A DNA stretch of 64,000 nucleotides. Origin: Silene conica (taxonomy: Eukaryota > Streptophyta > Magnoliopsida > Caryophyllales > Caryophyllaceae). This document shows, one piece after another, positions 11,377-21,141 of the stretch. The position numbers and the translations under genes were made by a program. The DNA lies in NCBI GenBank assembly GCA_029255685.2, contig CM055313.2, positions 26,017,079 to 26,081,078 of the forward strand, written 5' to 3'. Every line of letters begins with the position of its first letter. Positions within the stretch are counted from its first letter, which is position 1. Below the pieces are notes generated by a model that saw only the letters and a list, made by a program, of their open reading frames with translations, had not been told where the DNA came from and searched no databases.

Positions 11377-12070
11377 AATTACAAGGATAAGCTAGATTAA
11401 ATACATAAATACGAAGCTAAAGCTCCGCCTTCTGAGATGCTCTAAATCCAACGCTTCCCTGACATTTTGCATATCAGGCCTGCAACTTGCCCATTCAATC
11501 TCATCCCGTAGCATTCCTCAACATAGCATACTCACTGCATTATTCTGCCAGAGACCAGACCAACTGCAACATCTTTTTGCAACACCCATCAGTAGCCGCT
11601 AAAATCCTGTTCGCGCAAACAGACCCAGCTGCTACGTCTGCATTCCTGTCGTAACTACAGACCGCTCTTCCTTGAGTCCAATCATCCCACAACTGCCAGC
11701 CTCAGACGCAGACTGGACAAAATTGCATTCTGCCTCTAACAGCAGCTCCTGACCAGTCTCCATCTGACGACCAGACCCAGAACTGATCACAGAACAGCCC
11801 AGGAGTCCACTACTCTCAACCAGCCCATGAGTCCACTGCTCAGACTCACATATACTTGCCCAACTGGATTTGTAGCTGGAAAAATCAGAGTGCAGTCAAC
11901 AATAACCAACATTAACAAAGCGCAAGAAGAATTAACAAGTCATATTACATTCATAATTGAGTTCAACTTAAAATCAGAGTGCAATCTAACAACAAAGTGT
12001 ACTGTAATACCAAATTAACAAGTCATATTACATTCATAATTGAGTTCTTGACTCAATAGTTGGTTGGTTG

Positions 12071-12229
12071 CTACTCATTTGAGTTAAAAATGCTTGGTGT
12101 TGAGCCTTGGTTGCCCTCCTTTGTTCTGCCCCTTACTATTCCATTGACATAAACAATCTTCCCCTTACTATTAGTTTCAAATATACCATCATGATGGTAT
12201 CTAATGTCAAATGTGAATGTATCAGACAT
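12071..12229 (-). pseudogene. MULE transposase N-terminal (PB1-like) fragment
   Basis: A 52-codon frame starts MSDTFTFDIRYHHDGIF and continues with a KIVYVNG segment. Plant MULE transposases commonly begin with such a PB1-like region (F-x-I/V-x-Y-H-x-G-x-F, then a Y-V-x-G turn). The frame ends early without the MULE catalytic domain. Its place inside a TIR/TSD-bounded MULE supports the reading. The assignment is by motif only. Confidence 0.45.
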
Positions 12230-12914
12230 CCTACAAAAACAAGGTTCAACAACATAAGGTAGTCGATTAAAATTGATACCGATTAATTGAAAATTACTAA
12301 GCTTTGAAATCGATTACTTATTTAATTGGAAACTAATAAACATACTTGCAAAAACAATGATTATTAAAGTTTTCATTATTGATACCGATTAAAATCGATT
12401 TGTGTGTAGTATTTACCAAAAATCGAATTTGATTAAACAACACAAATGTATTCAGAAAAATTAAACAACACAAGCCCTAAATCAAGAACAGGTAACCTCG
12501 TACAACCATACCTTAATTCTGAAAGGACTACGAACTTTAAAGCTTCAACAATGGTGTTTCCACAACTGGAAATGGCAACAATTCATGATTCTAAACTGAT
12601 TTGGAGAATTTGTGTTGTTTACTTGAAGGTAATTGATTTAGGGGTTTTTAGTTTAGGGTTCCTGATTTATGTGGATGTTTGACTATATGAGATTATGAGT
12701 TGAGTGAATCAAATGAGTGGGTAAGGATAATATAGGTATATTACATAAGTTTAGTTCGTGTTTTATAAAAATCGTGTACGTAATAGACATTGGGGGATGA
12801 TTTTTAAGATTAAGTAATATTTAAGGCGGTAATTTGTAAAAGTAAACATAAAAGGGGGTTATTTACAAAAAATCGTACATAAAAGGGGTTATTTACAAAA
12901 AAAGCTTAATATTA

Positions 12915-13641
12915 AAATATACCTTCAGTTTTCAAAATAATACATCTCTAAGCTCAATGTAAAAATATTCAAACTTCTCTACTTTAATTGTTGTTGTATG
13001 TTGGGATAATATTAATCTAGTATTCCGTATTCGTCTATAATATATGAAGCTATAGGCATTATAGATTCATTAAACACCACTATTTATAATACGTATTTAC
13101 TAAGATATCTGGTAAAGTTGCAAGAATAGTGTTCGTGTTTTGTGGCTCCCTTTATACAAAGGGAAAAAGAAAGTTTATGAGAATTTGTGCTTCACTAATA
13201 TCGCCAAAAAAAAAAATTCCCATTTGTCGAATTATTGATTTACCATTTTTATTCTTTCGGGTGAATATTTTAATGAAACAGAAGATATCGATTGAGACGT
13301 AAAGTGTAGGCCAGGATATTTTTAATCATTTAATTTTTAATTATCAATTATCAATGTTTTTTGTGATCATTTCAATCATTTAATTATTGTTATCTTAACA
13401 ATCATTTATAATATAGTTGAATGTTGAGAAGATAAGGTAAAATTAATAGTTATAACTTAGAAAAGTAAGACAAAGCCTTGCATTTTTCAGTTGCTATCAT
13501 CACACATCATACCACAAAAAAACAATTATTTTCCTATTTACAGAACTAAATAACAATAAAAATTAAAATATCCCACAACAGTCCAATTTAACATTGAAAT
13601 TTGGATAAAATTTTCAGATAAACCAAGTTCAAACCCCTTCA
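12915..13641. other. intergenic, no gene seen
   Basis: AT-rich DNA with no supportable exon or repeat family on either strand. Confidence 0.4.
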
Positions 13642-13789
13642 AGGGCATTCTTGATCTGGGTGGCTGATCGAGTCGATGCCGATATACCTGAGAATTTAAC
13701 CATTAAGCATTAAAAAGGGCATTCTTGATCTGGGTGGCTGATCGAGTCGATGCCGATATACCTGAGAATTTAACCATTAAGCATTAAAA
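13642..13789 (+). repeat. 74-bp tandem duplication
   Basis: Two essentially identical 74-bp copies (13642-13715, 13716-13789) start AGGGCATTCTTGATCTGGG. The identity implies a recent event. The sequence to 14419 is otherwise gene-free; 14080-14170 has two copies of a CATATGGAT(C/T)GA(T/C)ATGACG word. Confidence 0.85.
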
Positions 13790-14419
13790 ATAACGGTTGC
13801 AGGTTTTGCTGTAACTAGAAAAATGGATAGAGATGGGTAGATATTAATTGAAATAGACGTTTTGTAGATAACATTGGTGACTCAATTTGTACTTTGTTCT
13901 CTTATTATATTATTGTCAAGTAGTCTGTCAAGTAGTCATGTAGTGTGTGCCATCTATTAACTTATCCAGTGCCGGACCACATTACTTGTCTTATGTACTA
14001 AAGTTCCATCAGTTCGAGAATTCGAGAAGGATGTCGGTGAAATTGGCATCCCTAATCGCCACACAAACCCGTCTTGTCTTTTGCATATGTACCATATGGA
14101 TCGATATGACGTGAAAATGAAGTCACATATGGATTGACATGACGCGAAAATGAAGTTCTAACTCGAACTTCTAACATATATGGACTATGGTGCATCGACA
14201 TGGCAATTCACCGAACAAAAACAAAGGATTAGGTGTAATGAGTACAGTCCTCACGAGGACACGGGAATTTATCAGTGTAATACTTGGCTTATTGCTTTAG
14301 AGTTGCATCATTTCGAGAAGGATGTTGAAATTATCATCCTTAATCCGAATAATCACGACACTCGTTATATTTACAACTAACATATATGGATCGAAACTGA
14401 GTAAAAATGCAGTTCTAGC

Positions 14420-15058
14420 TCAGAAAAGGAGGAGGCACAAAATAATACAACAGAACAAGAAAAAACAGACTCGGCTGAGCGATCTCTCCTTTTGCATTAC
14501 ATTTCGCCGAGCTCTGGCACTACTGGTAGTGGCCACGCCGTAGGTATTATTATACGTGTATAAACTTGATTCCGAGTTTGCATAAATCATCTCGCTGAAC
14601 AACCCAATAACGGGATAAAATGTTGTTGTCCCGGCAAAACCAAATGCAGGAGACGGGGAGGAATCAACCAAAGAGGTGTACCGGTGGGATTCTGTATGAT
14701 TTTGATACTCACCAGCACCACGATAATTTGCTCGGGGTTTTCCTTTGGGCCGCTGAGGAATGACCAACCCGAGTTGAGAGGGATTACCGGACTTACCACG
14801 GCCGTAGAGAGGTATCAAGGTGTTCTGAGAGATTTCGGTTTTGCAAACAGGGCACTCTGGCAGCCGGTCGGGATCTTCTGTCGGTTTATCAACCTGAAGC
14901 CACTTATAGATGCAAGGCCAGCAGTAGAGATGACCGCACAACGTCACCACAGGGTCCTTAACCATGTCCAGACAGATATTGCAGTCAAAACCTCCCGAGT
15001 TATCATCGTGACTGTAAGACTCGATTTGAGTCACCGGGTAATTACAGCATGGCTCCAT
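14420..15058 (-). CDS. RMA-type membrane-anchored RING E3 ubiquitin ligase
   Basis: A 212-residue protein starting MEPCCNYPVT. A C3HC4 RING finger occupies residues 26-72 (C26, C29, C41, H43, C46, C49, C69, C72). The C-terminus is a short hydrophobic tail (about residues 197-212), matching the tail anchor of RMA1-like ligases that work at the ER in ubiquitination of membrane proteins. Family size and architecture fit (RING near the N-terminus, variable linker, C-terminal anchor). The frame is open 30 codons further upstream, but a likely 3' splice site (TTTCAG at about 15071-15076) sits just before the chosen ATG, as expected for a 5' UTR intron. I therefore reject the longer N-terminus. The coding part is intronless. 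Confidence 0.85.
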   Translation of the reverse strand: MEPCCNYPVTQIESYSHDDNSGGFDCNICLDMVKDPVVTLCGHLYCWPCIYKWLQVDKPTEDPDRLPECPVCKTEISQNTLIPLYGRGKSGNPSQLGLVIPQRPKGKPRANYRGAGEYQNHTESHRYTSLVDSSPSPAFGFAGTTTFYPVIGLFSEMIYANSESSLYTYNNTYGVATTSSARARRNVMQKERSLSRVCFFLFCCIILCLLLF

Positions 15059-16310
15059 GACGAAAATTTCTGAAATTGAGCCGAAAAATACTGCATTAAT
15101 ACAGAATTTTGTGTCAATATTTTTCCGAGTAACTTCAGAAAACACCATACATTCGAATAGTTAACACAGGTACACCTAAATAATGCGATCCTGACTGCAA
15201 ATTAATGCAGCATATAACACGACAATCGATATCAGATCATCGCGACTTATTTCGACCTTAACTCAAAACAGAAGACAGTAATTTCAACTAGCGAATGTTA
15301 AGTTTCAATCACAATAGTGACATCGAGGAACTTTAAACATTCAAGGGGAAAAAAGGTTACAAGGTCCACAGTATACAATATGAAGTACATTGCAAAGAAC
15401 AAACTCTTTAAAGGTCCACCAAAAATGCACCTCATGCACCAAATGATCAAAAGATAAACATCCGAGACCCACCATCGAATCCTATCCAAAGTAAAATGAA
15501 GATGAGGTTACCCCAACTGACTCAGCTTAGATATTACGAGACACGTTAAAAGAACCCACCTACCTCGTTAAAACGAGGGGGCTTCTAAGCATTTCTTGAT
15601 AACTAGGTTCATGTAATACACACGCTAGAAACGGAGCTTTGTAGCCCCGTCTATCTCACATTCAACTTATTCATCTCTACATTCTATCTAACCACGGAAG
15701 TTATATACAATACAAGACGGATTCTTTGTATCGCTCACTTAATTATTAATCTCGACATTCTTATTCCAAGATACATAAAAAAACTACAAGATGCAACATG
15801 TGCACAAAACATTATCCCCCCAAAAAACACCGAATTTATTCTAAAACAAGATAGATTCGAATCCTAACGTTCTCGCCACACATTCTAGCAATACATTAAT
15901 AAAATGTACCAATGATTTATTTGGTTATATACTAATATATCACACCGTTTTCAAATAAATATGAGAGGTTAGGCCGTCGAGGAGTCGACAATCATTATAT
16001 TATAGTTACGACATTCACATCATCTAGCTGTCGTAACCTTGCCCATACCGTAATGTTTCACTCATTCACCCAAAAAATGCGCCAAGATAAGGGAAACCAC
16101 AAATTCTCATCTAACACGGAAGTGTTTGTCTTAACTTAATACGTGATAAATAATAACCGATTTGCATAGATAAGACAAACGTGTTGCTCTACCCTGGACT
16201 TTTTCATTTTTGTTTTATTCATATATGTGGATATTACTTGGCCCATGTTAAGTTAAATTTGATATATCCGTCTTAAGGAAGACTAATTGAAGGGAAAAAA
16301 CACTCCATAC

Positions 16311-16363
16311 GTCTCAATCATTTGTTTACCGTTGTTTTTTAAACGTAAACAAATGATTGAGAC
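16311..16363. repeat. perfect 19-bp inverted repeat
   Basis: GTCTCAATCATTTGTTTAC (16311-16329) and its exact complement (16345-16363) enclose a 15-bp loop. The ATCATTTGTTTA word recurs elsewhere in the window (near 22535-22800 and 17020), so this is a tiny MITE-like relic. Confidence 0.75.
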
Positions 16364-16657
16364 AGGGCGAGTGAAATTAATGGTCCAGAGTGTTCTAGAT
16401 GAAAGAAACAATCTATCTCTATAGGTTTGAATTAAACTACCCGTAATTATCATTAATGGGTCCACATAAAAGCGGATTAAGTTCACCTATGACGATTAAT
16501 TAATTTCATGACCCAATAGAATATAACCTAAGACTAAACACAAATTGTACTCTAAACGGCACGTATAACCAATAAAAAAGTGACCAATTAATTTGATAAA
16601 TAATTACTAATTTTGATTAAATAGTGACAAGTTAGATAATATTTTAAAAAAAAATTA

Positions 16658-16929
16658 CTCCCTCCTATTCTGAATAATTGTCACATTTCGGGTTGGGAAC
16701 AAGAATTAAGGAATTCATTTGTTGAATGTAAAGTAATGTGTGGAGTGGGAATTGATTATTATTGTAAGTAGAGGTGACTAAAATAAGTAGTGTTGTGGGG
16801 TAAGGTGGGGTATTATTGTGGGTTAGAGTGAATAAAATAAGTATAAACAATGTCCCAAAATGGAATATGTGACAATTAGGTGAATAGACGAAAATGGCAA
16901 ATGTGACATTTATTCGGAATAGGAGGGAG
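16658..16929. mobile_element. Stowaway-like MITE
   Basis: Terminal inverted repeats CTCCCTCCTATTC and GAATAGGAGGGAG, with TA flanks at 16656-16657 and 16930-16931. 272 bp, non-coding. Same superfamily as the element at 47-305 but a different subfamily by its inner sequence. Confidence 0.85.
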
Positions 16930-17540
16930 TACTTTTTACCAAAAATTGTCGCATTTTGGAAAACATGAATCTTAGGTACATAGCACTACATTTCTTTTCT
17001 ATTACGTCGCTCCATTCCTGTCTCCATCATTTGTTTATTTTTGATTAAAATACTCCTCTAACAATAGGAACAAAAACTAAACAAATGAACAGAACGAAGA
17101 GAGTATATAGCAACAATCAAATTAAATTAAAAACTCGATTAATATGTACACATTCAAAAAAAATAATTTAGGAATTGAATTTTAGCTAAAAAAAATTGAT
17201 TTGGGTAGTTGATTAACTAGGTAAGTCATGAACTTTTTATTGTTTCGCTAATTCAAAATGAATTAGACAAATAATGGAGACAAACAGGTAATTAAAAATG
17301 AATTAGGATTTCTTAAAAAAGAAACATAAAAATGTTAAATGAACCCAAAAGGCCAAATACGGTATAAAACGGTTTTACAATACAACACATTCGTAAAGTA
17401 TAGATATAGTTATTGAAAACAATCTTTTATAAAACGGTTTTATACGAGATTTATCGTAATCAAAATAACGTAAATTAAAGGGATGAATAATGAATTACTG
17501 ACCGATTATCTGATTAAACACTGTAAAGGGTCTTTGTTGC

Positions 17541-17664
17541 TTGACTGAAGAGAGGGAGAGGATGAATGCTTAGAGAGAGATTTTAGAGAGAGAAAGTGAA
17601 ATGGGAGAAAATCGAGGAATTTTTTGGAGAGAAGATATTGGTGAGGTTGAATTTGTATTTTATA
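17541..17664 (-). promoter_or_regulatory. possible promoter and first leader exon of the RMA gene
   Basis: On the minus strand TATAAAATA (17656-17664) is followed by a CT-rich stretch (TTTCTCTCTCTAAAATCTCTC and similar, to about 17541), typical of plant leaders. It is about 2.5 kb upstream of the RMA start codon. The splice acceptor just before that ATG would fit a leader exon here. The link to the gene is inference; no other gene in this orientation lies between. Confidence 0.35.
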
Positions 17665-18985
17665 GACTATTTTCTAATTATAAAATATTAATTAATTAAT
17701 AGTTTTATATTTATTTATTGTGTGTACGTGGATTTTTAAATATAAAAAAGTAAATGAAAAAAAAAAACCTTTGTTTTGCACCGCAGTTTTAGGGAGAACC
17801 AATGTTCTATGGGCATATTGGCTTTTTGTTACTAATTACACATAATTCGATTTCTCCAAGTTAAAATCCAAGTTGGTTCGTGTGTGATTGATTCAATTGT
17901 TCATAGGATACTTTTCGTCACTATAAAGAAACGGTTTAATTTAAAGTTGATTGGTGTGAGTTGGTTCGATTCTCAACTGTGAACGAAAAAGCCAAACTTG
18001 GGAGGGGTTAACTGTTGGTAGGAAATACCCTTCGTCAGCACAAGTAAAAAACAATTCAATTCAATTTGATTCATTTTAGTTCAATCCCGCCTAATGTAAC
18101 ATAATCTATGTTAAGGTGAATCTGTCGATAAAGAATACACTTGATCAATAAAAAGGTGAATTAGTTGATTGAGGGGAGTGATTCTTTGCACGACGAGTGT
18201 TTCTTTCTATCATGGATTTAAGGGAACGGAAGATACGTGAAGGTGATGTCTTTCGTTTAGCTAGCGGTTTTCTGAAAAGGTTACCCTCGATCATTGTGAT
18301 GAAAACTGAGAACTATAACGACAATTGTTTAGGTAGAGAAAATGATGTTTGGATACAAAATTTAATTATTAGAGGAACGTTGTAAATATCAGAAATACTT
18401 GAAATGAGTAATTTGCGAAATCGGTTTTGGACAATTTTTTTAAAAAAATAATGTGTTTGCTTAAATTTGGCTTAGCTTTACCAATTTCAAAAGAAAGATG
18501 GTTGGTAAGGACTTGTGTATATTCCCTTTCGGAAAAACTTTAGAATAAACGGTTCTCTTTTCTCAATCCTACCTCATTTAATTGCGTTATGTTATAACTT
18601 TTTTTTCCTTTATTGATATTCCTTCTTCGTTTATAATTACATGTATTTGTCAAGTTTATAAAAGAAACAAATAATGACAATATCTAATTTACATTTCATT
18701 TACTCCAGAAATAACTTAACAAAACTCGACTTAAAAAACAATGAAAAATAATTTTGAACAGCTAAAAGTGAATACTAGACAAATAAATGTGATAGGATGG
18801 AGTGTTTTATATGACGTATAGAACAATTAGTAGACTATACAATCATGATATACAAATATCTGAATAGAAATAGAGTTTTATAATAAAGAATTTGACCTTT
18901 ATATTTATATTTTACAAGTTTTATTAAAAATAATTTAATCGCGTTTCAATAAGTTTTGAACTCAAAATATCATAATATATATAAG
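17665..18985. other. intergenic, no gene seen
   Basis: No recognisable exon. A 62-codon frame at 18197-18385 has no family I know and no gene context. Confidence 0.4.
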
Positions 18986-19279
18986 TTTTTTTTTGTGACG
19001 AGGGAACCCGCAGCCGCTACCTTCGGTGCGCACTGGGTAACCCGAGGGTGACAGACTCAAAGTCTATTTAGGCATGGACTCGGGCCAAGAATGCTCCACA
19101 AGAGGGAACCCGCATCCGCTACCTTCGGTGCGCACTGGTTAACCCGAGGGTGACAGACTCAAAGTCTATTTAGGCATGGACTCGGGCCAAGAATGCTCCA
19201 CAAGATTTTGCTCTTTGAGAGGCTTGAACCCGGGTCTCCGGGGAATTTCACCCAAGTTTTAACCACTAGACTTCACCAT
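18986..19279 (-). mobile_element. tRNA-derived SINE with internal duplication
   Basis: On the minus strand the element opens with tRNA-promoter-like boxes: A-box-like TCTAGTGGTTAAAAC and B-box-like GGGTTCAAGCC. It ends in GGTTCCCTCGTCAC followed by an A-run (the T-run at 18986-18994 on the plus strand). A 102-bp block is present twice in tandem (19000-19101 and 19102-19203), which lengthens the element. A diverged relative lies at 8146-8337. Confidence 0.7.
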
Positions 19280-19856
19280 TGTAGATTTATTATGCTTATA
19301 TTAGTAGTATATACATCTAGATGTATAATCCTAATTCATATCTCAGAACCAACAACTATATCGGCTCATTCAACAGTTTTTGTACAGAAAGTACCAAAAC
19401 TATTGATTGAGTAATTGAACCATTGTACTAAAAATTGTACAAAGTTAATTGATTTAACAATGTTTTCTCAACCAGATATGTAACTCATTTATGGTAAATA
19501 GTTCGACTCAATCTCATTTTATTAGTTACTTTTATATTAACGATTTTTCTAACGATTGTTATAGGGAGACGTTATACTGAAAACATAATGAGAAGCATTA
19601 AATGTTTTTGACGTTTATAAATAGAAGGGAAAGAAGGAAGAGAAAATCTACAAAATTACAAATGGTGGAAGAATGTATGATCATATATGAATATTTTTAC
19701 CCTAATTTTTCTCTCATGTATCCATTTTTAGGCTACCAATCTAACTCACAATCACAAAAACATATTCATGAACAAAATCGAAGAAAAAAAAACTCGAAAA
19801 ACAAAAGAAAATAGTCAATAAAAAGGGTGAAAAATCAACCAAAAAATACATTGTTG
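19280..19856. other. upstream region of LORELEI-like gene
   Basis: AT-rich non-coding DNA. The 70-codon Lys/Arg-rich frame at 19602-19814 looks like chance in A-rich sequence. Confidence 0.4.
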
Positions 19857-19882
19857 CCGATCAATTTTAAATAATTGATCGG
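19857..19882. promoter_or_regulatory. inverted repeat before LORELEI-like gene
   Basis: CCGATCAATT and AATTGATCGG form a 10-bp stem with a 6-bp loop, 59 bp before the ATG; a CCAAT word follows at once. It could be a cis element or, if transcribed, a leader hairpin. Role unknown. Confidence 0.35.
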
Positions 19883-19940
19883 CCAATCATCTGAAGAACC
19901 CGTTTTAAAATATACAGTAAAATTTATTATTCATTTGAAA

Positions 19941-20815
19941 ATGGTGATGAATAATTATATGGGTTTCATTATTTTTTTCCTTTTTATTGGTTTGGCATCT
20001 TCTACCTACATTTCAGGTACATTTGGTACAATTCATTATATAATTTAGCTAAACATTTCTGTCAAATAATAACAATTTTCTAACATTGTTAATTGTGTGG
20101 ATGTGTGTTTATGCAGATAATGTTTTTGGATCACACAAATCAAATGGCCGTTCTTTGCTTCAGGCTAAGAAACGTATTCGTTCTGTTCATTTTGTCGCTC
20201 ATATTAATAGAGGTTTGGAAGAGGCACGTGTAATTCACGCATCTGCGTGAATCGCATGCGCCTCTCACATACCTTTGTGGGTTAGCCACCATGACATTAG
20301 CAGTATTGGTGGACTGTGAGATCAAGTCTGGAACAGAGATTTAATATTACGTTCTGGCTAGGTTTTTAAATCCGTCTTTAATAGCTTTGTCTGTCGATGG
20401 GAGAAGATGTACTCTGATTTTAATCGATTTCATGTCATCTGCAGCTTGCCCGGTGAGTTTCGAGAATCAAAATTATACAATCTTAACTAGTCAATGCAAA
20501 GGGCCGAGATATTCAGCAGAAACTTGTTGTAAGGCGTTCAAGGAGTTTGCCTGCCCTTTCGCGGAGAATATCAATGATCAGTCGACTAATTGTGCCGACA
20601 CCATGTTCAGCTACATGAATCTCTTCGGATCATACCCACCAGGAACATTTGCCAGCTTGTGTAAAGAGGGCAAAAACGGTCTAGAGTGTACCGAGGATGG
20701 TTCTCCAAGTGCTGATCCTAATGCCAAAAAGAACGGCGCCAGTACGAACATTGATCGGTTTCCCATTGCTGTTGTATTGGTTAGCTCCTTAATGTACTTG
20801 CTTCACCTCCTTTGA
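19941..20815 (+). CDS. LORELEI-like GPI-anchored protein (LLG/LRE family)
   Basis: Exons 19941-20016, 20117-20173 and 20445-20815 (GT/AG, both introns phase 1) give 167 residues, the usual size of LLG proteins. The first 22 or so residues are a signal peptide. The second exon encodes the RSLLQAKK segment before the mature domain. The third encodes the eight-cysteine domain (QCKGP, the CC pair, FACPF, NCADTMFSY, YPPGTFASLCKEG, GLEC). The last ~25 residues are hydrophobic with small residues before them, as for GPI attachment. LLG proteins act as chaperones and co-receptors of FERONIA-type receptor kinases and bind RALF peptides at the cell surface (family knowledge). The exon 2/3 junction codes Pro where many relatives have Ala before CPV. 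Convergent with the riboflavin synthase gene, whose stop is 326 bp away. Confidence 0.9.
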
Positions 20816-21141
20816 TGGCCAACGTTGTTGTACCGTCCGTAACAGCTAACTGTTCTGTTGGCTAATCCGATACCTAATTTAGCGACTGTTGTAACATCGA
20901 TGAGAAATTCTGTGTAATTACAAGAAATAATGTACATCTATTGTATACAATGTACATCACAATCGAGATTTTTTTATTCATTCTGCAATTAATACTCGGT
21001 ATTTTACCGGATAGTATATAGTCACAGCTCAGAAACCTAGCTAAGCTGCTAAAAATCCGTAAAACTGCAGAAAACAGCGACATTAATGGGGAAGGATCAG
21101 ACTGTAAATGGCATGAACAAAGGCCGTGCAATTCTGATGAA

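Larger units (their letters stand above)
10137..12905. mobile_element. Pack-MULE-like element with captured gene fragments
   Basis: A 2769-bp element is flanked by the 9-bp direct repeat TTAATATTA (10128-10136 and 12906-12914). Its ends are inverted repeats of roughly 280-320 bp beginning with TTTTTTTGTAAATAACCCC. The arms stay alignable through the stretch near CCTATATTACCCTTACCCAC. TSD length and long TIRs are Mutator hallmarks. The interior is distinctly less AT-rich and carries, on the minus strand, two fragments of a HemW-type gene and a short frame resembling the N-terminus of MULE transposases. No complete transposase is present, so it is non-autonomous. It starts 16 bp after the 828-bp inverted-repeat element. 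Confidence 0.75.

Noticed and set aside
15059..15148. 30-residue N-terminal extension of the RMA protein
   Set aside because: RMA proteins start shortly before the RING, and a good splice acceptor lies between, so the extra frame is probably intron and leader.
18197..18385. 62-codon plus-strand frame in an intergenic stretch
   Set aside because: No recognised family, no splice or promoter context; expected by chance at this length.
19206..19272. Possible tRNA gene (TTCGA-like box with anticodon-arm-like sequence)
   Set aside because: Only A- and B-box-like motifs within a SINE head; no full cloverleaf can be drawn.
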